A stretch of 64,000 bases of DNA from positions 576,364 to 640,363 of the forward strand of contig NZ_KI543237.1 in assembly GCF_000496835.1 (NCBI RefSeq), read 5' to 3'. This document shows positions 53,599 through 60,926 of this stretch, in pieces. The notes beneath the pieces were generated by a model that saw nothing but the letters and a program-made list of their open reading frames with translations, ran no database searches and was not told where the DNA came from. The stretch comes from Thalassobacillus devorans MSP14. Its GTDB lineage: Bacteria > Bacillota > Bacilli > Bacillales > Halobacillaceae. The position numbers and the translations under genes were made by a program. How positions within the stretch are numbered: the first letter of the stretch is position 1; every line of letters begins with the position of its first letter.

Positions 53599-54963
53599 TT
53601 ACCGCAAATTGTATTTATTTATCTTATATTTCAACGATTGTTTTGAAATGCCTAACCTTCTTGCTGTTTCCGCAATAACCTCTTCAGCAGCTGTATAATG
53701 TTCGATAATCAATTCTTTTTCAAAATTCTCGACAGCATCTTTCAACGAAACACTATCGTTAGTAATTGGTGATGCTTCTTTGCTTGATTTTTTACAAATA
53801 CGTTCCGGGATATCATCCAGGGCCAACTTACCATTTTCTGCATGATTATATGCCATTTCAATAGCATTTTTGAATTCTCTTACATTCCCGGGCCATTTAT
53901 AACGCATAAAGCAATCGATTACTTCCTGGTCCACTTCCTCAATGGTAATGTTCATTTTGTCGTTGTAGAAGTTCAAGTAATAATCAAGCAGAATCTTAAT
54001 ATCTTCTTTACGTTCCTTCAGCTCCGGTAGACGGATTTCCACTACAGCCATACGATAAAATAAATCTTCCCGAAGCCTTTGTTCCGAAAGTAAGGTTTCT
54101 GGATCTTCATTGGTAGCAGAAATCACCCGGATATCGACGGGGATATTCTTTTTGCCGCCAATCCTCCTGACTGACTTTTCCTCCACCGCCTTCAGAAGTT
54201 TCACTTGCAGTGTAATATCAAGCGAATTGATCTCATCTAAAAATAGTGTGCCTCCATCGGCCTGCTCAAATAATCCAGGAGTTTCTTCTGCCCCTGTAAA
54301 ACTTCCTTTCGTTGTTCCAAACAATGTAGTTTCCATTAGATTTTCCGGCACAGCACTGCAATTAAGAGATATAAACGGGCCACCAAATCGATCACTAAGG
54401 TTATGAACAGACTGGGCGACTATTTCTTTTCCTGTTCCGGTTTTTCCGGAAATCATTAATGTAGAATCAGTGCGTGAGATTTTTCTTATTTTCTGTTTTA
54501 TCTTCTCCATGGCAGGGTCCTTCGTAATCATATCGCCAATCGTATAAATCGTATTGTTCTTGCGATACATTTTATGACCAGCATATTTATTAAGGGACTC
54601 AATATTCTTTTTTGAATAAAAACGCTTGGAAAACTCGATAGCTCCCTTCACTTCGCCGGATTCTATAATCGGATAGGTGGAGCTGATCGATTCCACTTTG
54701 CCCCCTTTGTGGGTTGTCATGACCTGTCGTATATCTGTCAATGGCTGTCTGGTTCGCAGTACGGTCATCACGGTACTGTCCTGTTCCGATAAATCTTTAT
54801 AGAAAGTCGTCACCTTACGTCCCAGGAAATCTTCCGGGCGCTGGCCGAGATGGCGAAGTACATTCAAGTCAGGAATGTCATAAAAGAGGGTATGCCCTTT
54901 TTCATCCACTACTAAGATATTTTCATAGTCGGCCAGCTTATCAACATAACTGATGTTCATCAT
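53599..54963 (-). CDS. Sigma-54-dependent transcriptional activator (PAS, AAA+, Fis HTH)
   Basis: A 454-residue enhancer-binding protein. A PAS-type sensor occupies about residues 10-115 (ILVVDEKGHTLFYD). The AAA+ domain spans about 145-375: Walker A GKTGTGKE near 173, the sigma-54 contact loop GSFTGA (usual GAFTGA with Ala to Ser) near 215, Walker B GGTLFLDEIN near 237. A Fis-type helix-turn-helix ends the protein (ETARRLGISKQSLKYKIN). ATG codons at 54963 and 54960 are both possible after AGGAGG. It stands upstream of and parallel to the amidohydrolase operon and most likely activates its -24/-12 promoter in response to a metabolite sensed by PAS. Confidence 0.92.
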   Translation of the reverse strand: MMNISYVDKLADYENILVVDEKGHTLFYDIPDLNVLRHLGQRPEDFLGRKVTTFYKDLSEQDSTVMTVLRTRQPLTDIRQVMTTHKGGKVESISSTYPIIESGEVKGAIEFSKRFYSKKNIESLNKYAGHKMYRKNNTIYTIGDMITKDPAMEKIKQKIRKISRTDSTLMISGKTGTGKEIVAQSVHNLSDRFGGPFISLNCSAVPENLMETTLFGTTKGSFTGAEETPGLFEQADGGTLFLDEINSLDITLQVKLLKAVEEKSVRRIGGKKNIPVDIRVISATNEDPETLLSEQRLREDLFYRMAVVEIRLPELKERKEDIKILLDYYLNFYNDKMNITIEEVDQEVIDCFMRYKWPGNVREFKNAIEMAYNHAENGKLALDDIPERICKKSSKEASPITNDSVSLKDAVENFEKELIIEHYTAAEEVIAETARRLGISKQSLKYKINKYNLR

Positions 54964-55015
54964 GGTCCCTCCTCTATCGTTTCAGGATACCATAACTCTT
55001 CCTGACAATAGAAAA

Positions 55016-55062
55016 AGAGGCGTCCGCTAAAAGTCTGCAATAGACTATTGTGACGCCCCTTT
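55016..55062 (-). terminator. Terminator of the LD-carboxypeptidase gene
   Basis: AGGGGCGTC and GGCGTC-type outer stem encloses an inner AGTCTATTGCAGACT stem; TCTTTTTCT follows on the minus strand. Begins about 45 bases after the carboxypeptidase stop. Confidence 0.7.
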
Positions 55063-55107
55063 AGGTGCTAGGTAATGATTGGCAAGTTATTACCCCCCCT
55101 TAGTCTA

Positions 55108-56040
55108 TCAGTAGAAAGGAGGTGTCGTAGTGCGGGTAAGAACCGTTAAGGTGTTATTGAATGTATTCAAGTTAACTATTGCCCCAATAGGAATTGCAGT
55201 TTTATAAGTGCCGTGTGCTGAGGTTAGATTAGTCATCAGCGGCTTTCCTAATGGGATCATAAATTCATTGATAAAATCTTCGTACGTCTTACCATAAGAT
55301 TCATCACATTCTGTACATTCTCCCATAACAACCCCAATACAGTCCCGGAACTTCCCAGCCATTCTTAATTGTTCAGTATATCTGAATAATGTGTTAATGG
55401 GTTCGTGTGTATCCTCGATGAGGAGGATCTTTCCCCGAGTATCTATTTCAAAAGGAGTACCGATGGTGCCAACTAATGATGTGAGATTTCCGCCAACAAT
55501 CGGCCCGGTGACGTTTCCTGGTACTCTGCTTTTTAACGGAATATCAGGGGGGGTTTGTATTTTTCCTATTGGTGTAGAGGAAGAAATAGCAGTAAAAAAT
55601 TGATTAAAATTATAGCCGGGTGTGCTTGGGTTAAAATCGACAAGCATCAGACTTTGAAAAGTTATTAAATGGGCATATTGGTACAAGGCATTCAACAATA
55701 CCGTTATATCACTGTAACCACTTATGATTTTTGCGTTTCGCTGTATAAATGCATAGTCAAGATAAGGGAGAATTCCTGCAACTCCTACCCCACCCCTTGT
55801 AGGTAATATCATTCTCACCTCAGGATTGGCAAACATACGCATCAAATCTCCCGCACGTACTTGCGCTGTACCTGCTAAGAAACCATCTCGTGCGTACACG
55901 TTACGGCCGAGAAGTGTTTTAAAACCCATGTCCTCCAACATTTTTAAACCCGTCTCAACCTCATCTCTTTCTGGCGGGCTTCCCAATGTGACAATACCGA
56001 TCGTATCTCCGCGCTGTAATGCAAATGGTCTTATTTGCAT
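55108..56040 (-). CDS. LD-carboxypeptidase family (S66, MccF/LdcA-like) protein
   Basis: A 310-residue serine peptidase that in LdcA removes the terminal D-Ala from muropeptide tetrapeptides, and in MccF detoxifies microcin C. The nucleophile lies in IISGYSDITVLL near 110. A catalytic Glu lies in LLIEDTHEP near 212 and His in SAHGTYKTAIPIG near 278. No signal peptide, so cytoplasmic. The ATG at 56040 with GGAAGGAG upstream is chosen over an in-frame 56070 codon. It is monocistronic between the sigma-54 activator and gene debris. The PTRGGVG segment near 80 is conserved. Confidence 0.85.
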   Translation of the reverse strand: MQIRPFALQRGDTIGIVTLGSPPERDEVETGLKMLEDMGFKTLLGRNVYARDGFLAGTAQVRAGDLMRMFANPEVRMILPTRGGVGVAGILPYLDYAFIQRNAKIISGYSDITVLLNALYQYAHLITFQSLMLVDFNPSTPGYNFNQFFTAISSSTPIGKIQTPPDIPLKSRVPGNVTGPIVGGNLTSLVGTIGTPFEIDTRGKILLIEDTHEPINTLFRYTEQLRMAGKFRDCIGVVMGECTECDESYGKTYEDFINEFMIPLGKPLMTNLTSAHGTYKTAIPIGAIVNLNTFNNTLTVLTRTTTPPFY

Positions 56041-56141
56041 AGAAACACTCCTTCCAGAGTCAAACTTCATTCTAGAGTTATTTTATTTGAGAAACCCTCT
56101 TGAAATACTAAATAATTCTTGCTGGTGTAGAAAATGAGAAA

Positions 56142-56220
56142 ACCCCAGGTCCCCCAATTTCTGGAGGACCTGGGGTAAACAACAACAAACGAGCACCCCG
56201 GAGCCTCCAGATATTGGAGA
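56142..56220. repeat. Two-hairpin repeat with interrupted arm B (R6)
   Basis: Arm A at 56142-56176 (AACCCCAGGTCCCCC ... GGAGGACCTGGGGT, slightly imperfect). Arm B begins at 56195 (ACCCCGGAGCCTCCAGATATTGG, split here to ACCCCGGAGCCTCC) but its right arm is missing; the missing part reappears 300 bases further on at 56525-56541. Confidence 0.8.
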
Positions 56221-56287
56221 TAGATAAAAAAAGCTTATAGATAAACGTGAAAGTTTTTCTCTAAGCTAAGAATTACACAAACACCCA

Positions 56288-56380
56288 CTATTCTTTTACA
56301 CCGCCACCGCTCATACCTTTTACTAGATACTTCTGAAAGATGATCGCTATCACTACTGGAGGGATCAAGGGTGCTGTTTT
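56288..56380 (-). pseudogene. 3' remnant of a carbohydrate ABC transporter permease (MalG-like)
   Basis: The minus-strand reading TAPLIPPVVIAIIFQKYL followed by VKGMSGGGVKE and a stop is the typical C-terminus of MalG/YcjP-type sugar permeases (FQ+YFVKGLT-type end). Only about 30 codons remain and no 5' part is seen nearby. Confidence 0.6.
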
Positions 56381-56381
56381 T

Positions 56382-56524
56382 TTAACGTGCATTCTGCGCC
56401 ATACGAAGTGGGACGATTTTATTTCGTTCCCATGCTTGATCGAATGCACTGGCTGGCAGGTGTCTCTGGCCAGGATAGGCACTGATTTCTATCGTCAATC
56501 CTACCGCTTGAATTCATCGATAAT
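56382..56524 (-). pseudogene. 3' remnant of an M14 carboxypeptidase gene (paralogue of 59621-60625)
   Basis: Starting from the TAA at 56382 the sequence is about 80 percent or more identical by eye to the last 140 bases of the intact carboxypeptidase gene. With one base deleted after GATGAATTCAAGCGG the frame reads LTIEISAYPGQRHLP and SAFDQAWERNKIVPLRM. The homology stops at about 56520, exactly where the arm-B fragment begins. Confidence 0.85.
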
Positions 56525-56541
56525 CTGGAGGGCTCCGGGGT
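56525..56541. repeat. Right half of an arm-B hairpin (R7)
   Basis: CTGGAGGGCTCCGGGGT is the right arm of arm B and complements the orphan left arm at 56195. The two halves are split by pseudogene debris. Confidence 0.75.
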
Positions 56542-56571
56542 GGATTAGTTCTAATAGATTATAGACAAAAT

Positions 56572-56599
56572 ATTACAAAATTTTTACACTGTATGTAAA
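56572..56599 (+). promoter_or_regulatory. Candidate PHO-box repeats upstream of the 5'-nucleotidase
   Basis: ATTACA (56572), five bases, TTTACA (56583), five bases, and the inverted TGTAAA (56594) match the TT(A/T)ACA-type direct repeats with 11-base period bound by PhoP in Bacillus. They lie 58 to 85 bases before the gene. No gene is seen in the rest of 56041-56656 apart from the repeats and remnants listed. Confidence 0.4.
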
Positions 56600-56656
56600 A
56601 CAGATTTAAACTTTTTTGCTATTTTTTAGATGTTATTAAATTATAGGAGGTAGATC

Positions 56657-58246
56657 ATGTTTCAAGTAAAAAAAGTATTACCAGCATTTCTTTTATCCGT
56701 TTCTCTCATAGGTACATCAGTTTCAGCTGCTCCCGGGGCAAATGATAGCTATAAGGAAAGATACATACCGGTTCAGCTATTAGGCATCAATGATTTCCAT
56801 GGTCAACTGGACGTTTACCGAACCATCGGTGACCGAAAGGCAGGAGGAGCAGAATATTTGGCTGCTTACCTGAAACAGTATGAACAGGACAATAAAAATT
56901 CGCTGCTTGTCCATGCAGGCGATGTCGTTGGGGCAAGTTCACCTGTTTCTTCCCTGCTCCAGGATGAACCTACTATTGAGATTCTAAACGAACTTGGTTT
57001 TGATGTAGGAACGGTCGGCAACCATGAGTTTGATGAAGGGGTTGCTGAAATGAAGCGCCTGATCAATGGAGGGACTCATGAAGAAACAGGAGATTTTGAA
57101 GGAGCTTCCTTCCCTTATACCGTAGCAAATGTGAAAGATAAAGAAACAAGCGAGCCGATCCTGCCTCCGTATGTAATCAAAAAAGTCAACGGCATGCCAA
57201 TTGGATTTATCGGTGTAGTCACCACGGACACGAAGAACATTGTTCTTCCGAGCGGTATCGAAGGCGTTGAGTTCACCGATGAGACAAAAGCGATTAACAA
57301 TGCAGCTGCACAACTGAAAGAAAAAGGCGTCGAATCCATTGTTGTACTTGCCCACGTTCCTGCTTCCTCAAACCAGGATGGTTCCAACCCTTCTGGAGAG
57401 GTTGTGGAATTTGCACCAAAAATAGACGATGAAGTCGATGTTATTTTCGGCGGGCATAATCATGCTTATGCGAACACGGTTGTAGATGGAAAGCTGATTG
57501 TGGAATCTTACTCCTATGGAACTGCTTTTTCTGATGTAGATTTAATGATTGATCCAAAAACGAAGGATATCGTTTCAAAGGAAGCCTCCGTGGTTACCAC
57601 TTTTCACGACGCCATCGAACCTGATGCAGAAGTGAAAGATATGGTAGATAACTACAGCAAAGAAGTGGAGGATCTAGTTCAGGAAGTCATCGCGCAGGCG
57701 GGCGAACCGATCACGACCGCTCCAGATGCCAGCGGAGAGTCCGCACTCGGCAACCTGGTTGCTGATTCACAACGGGCTGCCATGCAAACAGACTTTGCGT
57801 TTATGAATCCCGGCGGTATTCGTGCGAATCTTGATGAAGGCCCAATCACATGGGGAGAACTATATACCATGCTTCCATTTGGAAATAACCTTGTAAAAAT
57901 GACATTGACCGGAAGTCAAATAAAAGCAGTCCTTGAGCAGCAATGGTCAGGCAGCTACCCTCGGATATTGCAAGTGTCAGGATTAAACTATACTTGGGAT
58001 GACAACGCTCCAAACGGGGAAAAAATCGTCGCCATGACAGACAGTAATGGCAACCCGATTGATCCCGAACAACAATACACAGTCACCGTCAACAACTTTA
58101 TCGCCACTGGCGGAGACGGGTTTACGGTTTTGAAAGAAGGAACAAATCAAGTAACAGGTCCGCTAGCATTGGATGCTATGATTGAATATCTAAAACAACA
58201 AGAGGACATTAAAGCACCAGCTTTGAACCGAATTGATGTGAAGTAA
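56657..58246 (+). CDS. Secreted 5'-nucleotidase / bifunctional metallophosphatase
   Basis: A 529-residue exported UshA/YfkN-type phosphatase that releases phosphate from nucleotides outside the cell. It has a signal peptide to about residue 25, an N-terminal metallophosphatase domain with LLGINDFHGQLD near 36, VHAGDVVGAS near 85, GNHEFDEG near 118, VLAHVP near 235 and GGHNHAYAN near 264. A C-terminal 5'-nucleotidase domain has NLVADSQRAAM near 366 and FMNPGGIRANL near 384. It lacks an LPXTG anchor. GGAGGTAG precedes the ATG. Candidate PHO boxes upstream suggest phosphate-starvation control. Confidence 0.9.
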   Translation: MFQVKKVLPAFLLSVSLIGTSVSAAPGANDSYKERYIPVQLLGINDFHGQLDVYRTIGDRKAGGAEYLAAYLKQYEQDNKNSLLVHAGDVVGASSPVSSLLQDEPTIEILNELGFDVGTVGNHEFDEGVAEMKRLINGGTHEETGDFEGASFPYTVANVKDKETSEPILPPYVIKKVNGMPIGFIGVVTTDTKNIVLPSGIEGVEFTDETKAINNAAAQLKEKGVESIVVLAHVPASSNQDGSNPSGEVVEFAPKIDDEVDVIFGGHNHAYANTVVDGKLIVESYSYGTAFSDVDLMIDPKTKDIVSKEASVVTTFHDAIEPDAEVKDMVDNYSKEVEDLVQEVIAQAGEPITTAPDASGESALGNLVADSQRAAMQTDFAFMNPGGIRANLDEGPITWGELYTMLPFGNNLVKMTLTGSQIKAVLEQQWSGSYPRILQVSGLNYTWDDNAPNGEKIVAMTDSNGNPIDPEQQYTVTVNNFIATGGDGFTVLKEGTNQVTGPLALDAMIEYLKQQEDIKAPALNRIDVK

Positions 58247-58274
58247 CTCAATTAAAAGTAGCCCCAACTAACAA

Positions 58275-58289
58275 AGCACCCCGGGACAT
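58275..58289. repeat. Left half of a hairpin repeat interrupted by the IS element (R8 left)
   Basis: AGCACCCCGGGACAT ends at the IS insertion point. Joined to 59581-59605 (one ACAT copy kept) it gives a perfect 16-base stem CACCCCGGGACATCCA with a TTAAT loop. Confidence 0.85.
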
Positions 58290-58363
58290 TAGTGTGCACC
58301 CCTTAAAATAGACGTTGAAAAAACACCCGGTTACAACGTACGATTTTTAAGGGGTGCATTTTT

Positions 58364-58672
58364 ATGGCTTTAAAAGGACAAAAGAAAAGAACTTACCCAT
58401 TCGAACTGAAAATGGAAGCCTTAACGTTAAAGAAAAAAGGTTGGACGAAACGCCAGATTGCCAATAAATTAGGGATTCATGATAGGGACTTGATCAAGGC
58501 TTGGGCAAGGAAATACCGAGCGCAGGGCGCTTACGGTTTGGTTGACAGGCGTGGGCGAGGGTCAAAGAAGAATGGGGAATATACGGATCAAGAACGGTAT
58601 ATCCGTTCGTTGGAAATGGAGAATGATGTGTTAAAAAAGTATTTCGAGATTCTAGGAAAGGAGAAGCGTTAA
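58364..58672 (+). CDS. IS3-family transposase OrfA (helix-turn-helix)
   Basis: A 102-residue DNA-binding protein with a helix-turn-helix (KKKGWTKRQIANKLGIHDR, residues about 25-43) and a C-terminal leucine-rich coiled coil (SLEMENDVLKKYFEIL). It is the first half of the transposase; the OrfAB fusion arises by a -1 frameshift at 58633-58639. It is preceded by the left inverted repeat. Confidence 0.9.
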   Translation: MALKGQKKRTYPFELKMEALTLKKKGWTKRQIANKLGIHDRDLIKAWARKYRAQGAYGLVDRRGRGSKKNGEYTDQERYIRSLEMENDVLKKYFEILGKEKR

Positions 58673-59535
58673 CGGCCTATCAAGTAATTGATGTTTTACG
58701 GGGAACCTACACGATCGAAGAATTGTGTGCTTACCTTAGCGTTTCCAGGAGTGGATACCACAAATACCGTGCACGCAGGAAATGCCCGGATAAGGATCGT
58801 TTCTTGCGAAACCGAATTTGGGAGCTTTATGAAGCTTTTGATCACCGGTTTGGGTATCGACGAATTCAAGATGAATTAATCCGCCAGGATCAATGGAAGG
58901 TGAATCATAAAAAAGTATATCGACTGATGGATGACATGAACTTAAAAGCTAAAATACGCAGGAAACACAACAGCAAGCTTCGTATGAAAAAAGTGATGAA
59001 ACCTTATATCGCAGACAACGTTTTAGAGCAGAACTTCCAGGCGGAGAAACCAAATGAGAAATGGGTTACGGATATCACTTATATTATTGTGGGACAGGAA
59101 CACCGTTATTTATCCGCAATTATGGATTTATACACGAAGGAAATCATTGCTTATCAAATCAGTGATTCCTATGACTTAACCTTTGTGCTGGATACCGTAA
59201 AAGAAGCTGTTCATAAAGAAACAGACGCAATGGGACCTCCGATCCTTCACAGTGATCGAGGAGCCCAATATACGTCTGAGGATTACCATAACATACTGGC
59301 TGACCACCACATCACGCCCAGTATGTCAGGTAAAGGCAATTGTTTTGATAATGCCTGTATCGAAAGCTTCTTTTCCCATTTGAAAGTGGAAGCTCTCTAC
59401 TATTATCCTATCGCAGATATCGATGAAGCTCAAAGAATAACGGAAGAATATATCTATTTCTATAATCACCAACGTGCTCAGCGAAAACTAAACCGCCTGA
59501 CTCCTGTCGAATACAGAAATCAGGCGGTTGCATAA
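58627..59535 (+). CDS. IS3-family transposase OrfB (DDE integrase domain), -1 frame of OrfA
   Basis: The rve/DDE catalytic half. The frame is open from 58627 and has no ATG near its start; a TTG at 58723 is the first usual codon, so most product is expected as an OrfAB fusion. Motifs: HTH_21 segment DHRFGYRRIQDEL, catalytic Asp in KWVTDITYI, Asp in LHSDRGAQYTS, and Glu in NACIESFFSHLK, giving an intact DDE triad. It ends with NHQRAQRKLNRLTPVEYRNQ, typical of the IS150 group. No stop or frameshift damage is seen. Confidence 0.88.
   Translation, partial: CVKKVFRDSRKGEALTAYQVIDVLRGTYTIEELCAYLSVSRSGYHKYRARRKCPDKDRFLRNRIWELYEAFDHRFGYRRIQDELIRQDQWKVNHKKVYRLMDDMNLKAKIRRKHNSKLRMKKVMKPYIADNVLEQNFQAEKPNEKWVTDITYIIVGQEHRYLSAIMDLYTKEIIAYQISDSYDLTFVLDTVKEAVHKETDAMGPPILHSDRGAQYTSEDYHNILADHHITPSMSGKGNCFDNACIESFFSHLKVEALYYYPIADIDEAQRITEEYIYFYNHQRAQRKLNRLTPVEYRNQAVA
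58633..58639 (+). promoter_or_regulatory. Programmed -1 frameshift heptamer A-AAA-AAG
   Basis: The slippery sequence A AAA AAG lies in the OrfA zero frame, within the overlap of OrfA and the OrfB frame, and would shift ribosomes to OrfB. A GGAAAGGAG sequence 15 bases downstream could serve OrfB internally. Confidence 0.7.
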
Positions 59536-59580
59536 CCCCGGTGTTTTTTCAATGTCTACAGTTTTGGGGCTTGACCACAT

Positions 59581-59605
59581 CCATTAATTGGATGTCCCGG
59601 GGTGC
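59581..59605. repeat. Right half of the IS-interrupted hairpin repeat (R8 right)
   Basis: CCATTAATTGGATGTCCCGG and GGTGC; with the left half it restores a hairpin between the 5'-nucleotidase and M14 genes, which converge here. Confidence 0.85.
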
Positions 59606-59620
59606 TTTTGCTAACTATTC

Positions 59621-60625
59621 TTAACGAGCGTTCTCTGCCATTCGTAATGGCACGATTTTATTTTTGTTCCACGCTTGATCAAATGCGCTTGTCGGCAAAT
59701 GTCTCTGCCCTGGATAGGCACCGATTTCAATCGTTAACCCTACCCGCTTGAATTCATCTACGAACCAATCGGTATAGCCGCCGCCTGATGGATTGGGCTG
59801 TGGGCTTACTGGCTTGTAGCCAGTAATCAGGCTGATGTTGTCTGCTACCCGCTTGTCGCGATCATATTGTTCTCCTGTCTGGCTGAAGTACCAATACACG
59901 ATTTGGCCTGCTGAGTGATAGGCGACTGTTGAGCGTGGTCCGGTTTCATAGGTGAAGCTGGCTAGATGACGGGCTTCTTTTGCCTGCATTGGATAATAAC
60001 CTTTGAAGTCCTTATAATATGGCTTTCCACTACTGTATTTGATGTTTTCCCAGTCTGCCGGGTACTGACGGTTTAGGTCTTCCCCTTTGGCATTTGCTTT
60101 CCAGCGTGTAAAATCCCTCATTCCGTCATTCATTCTAATAAGATCATTATGAATAGAAGACGGCATTGCATTCAACCCCTGCTGCTGAAGCGTAACACCA
60201 TCAGGATTTACCATCGGAACGAACCAGATGGCAACGTCGTTAAGCAGCGTTCGTACCTGGAATCCATTGATGGTTGTGTTATTGGAATAAGCCTTCGCAT
60301 ATTCCTCTACCATTTTCATATTAAGTGTCGAGGTCAGCCACTCCCTGGCATGGTGGGAACCATTGACAAGGATATTTTTATCCCCGCTGCCTACTTTCAC
60401 CGCCCAAAGTTCTCTGCCATATGGGGAAGTTCCAATAGATTTATAGGTTATAGCTTCAGGGTAACGTTCAGCCAATACCTTGATGTCTTTCGTTAATCTT
60501 TCATAAGAATAAGTAGTGTCTGGATCGACTTGTGACGCCGAAGCGGTATTTTCCTTAAGTCCCAACCCTCCAGAAAAAACGATCAAAAAAGCGAACAAAC
60601 TCATAAACAAATTTTTGTAAAACAA
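59621..60625 (-). CDS. Secreted M14 zinc carboxypeptidase (peptidoglycan endopeptidase type)
   Basis: A 334-residue exported metallopeptidase, related to gamma-D-glutamyl-meso-diaminopimelate peptidases and other M14 enzymes. A signal peptide runs to about residue 30 (…NTASA). Zinc ligands are in VNGSHHAREWLT near 88 and VAYHSAGQIVYWY near 233. The catalytic Glu is in LTIEIGAYPGQRHLP near 295. The start is uncertain: TTG at 60625 has GAGG 11 bases upstream; ATG at 60604 would trim the signal peptide. A degraded 3' copy lies at 56382-56524. It may trim stem peptides of the wall. Confidence 0.87.
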   Translation of the reverse strand: MFYKNLFMSLFAFLIVFSGGLGLKENTASASQVDPDTTYSYERLTKDIKVLAERYPEAITYKSIGTSPYGRELWAVKVGSGDKNILVNGSHHAREWLTSTLNMKMVEEYAKAYSNNTTINGFQVRTLLNDVAIWFVPMVNPDGVTLQQQGLNAMPSSIHNDLIRMNDGMRDFTRWKANAKGEDLNRQYPADWENIKYSSGKPYYKDFKGYYPMQAKEARHLASFTYETGPRSTVAYHSAGQIVYWYFSQTGEQYDRDKRVADNISLITGYKPVSPQPNPSGGGYTDWFVDEFKRVGLTIEIGAYPGQRHLPTSAFDQAWNKNKIVPLRMAENAR

Positions 60626-60742
60626 ACTTTCTCATTCCTCTCTGGTCTTAAGATTCGACAAACTTCTATGCTTGTTATCTATTAAACTACCGCATACACA
60701 CGCCCATTTCACCACTATTACAAAATGTTACATAAAATAAAT

Positions 60743-60784
60743 AATACGAGCTATCCCCCTCCTACTAAGGGAACAGCCCGTATT
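60743..60784. repeat. Imperfect hairpin upstream of the M14 gene
   Basis: AATACGAGCTATCCCC and GGGAACAGCCCGTATT form a stem with a mismatch bulge, followed on the minus strand by TTATTTATTTTA. It could be a terminator or leader element for the M14 gene. The rest of 60626-60880 shows no gene. Confidence 0.45.
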
Positions 60785-60880
60785 TACCTCTGCTAATCCA
60801 TATCCTGTATTAAAGGGACGATAGAAGTCTTATTCATTACTAAGATATGCATACCTCTAATTACCGGTTAACCTAAAAAA

Positions 60881-60917
60881 CACCCCGGAGCCTCCAATAT
60901 CTGGAGGCTCCGGGGTG
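60881..60917. terminator. Arm-B hairpin R9, probable terminator of the PQQ-propeller gene
   Basis: CACCCCGGAGCCTCCA and its complement form a perfect 16-base stem with a short ATATC loop, ten bases after the gene stop; the minus strand continues with TTTTTTAGG. Confidence 0.85.
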
Positions 60918-60926
60918 TGGTCTTGT

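Larger units (their letters stand above)
58290..59576 (+). mobile_element. IS3-family (IS150-type) insertion sequence, complete
   Basis: A 1287-base element with two overlapping transposase frames. The ends are imperfect inverted repeats (both contain CCCC, A/T-rich, TAGAC-TTGAAAAAACACC, for example GACGTTGAAAAAACACC on the left and GACATTGAAAAAACACC on the complement of the right). It is flanked by ACAT on both sides (58286-58289 and 59577-59580), a 4-base target duplication. Terminal bases could shift by a few positions. All catalytic residues are present, so it may be active. Confidence 0.85.

Noticed and set aside
56340-56564. 74-codon plus-strand frame over the debris region
   Set aside because: It is antisense to the M14 and permease remnants and has no independent support.
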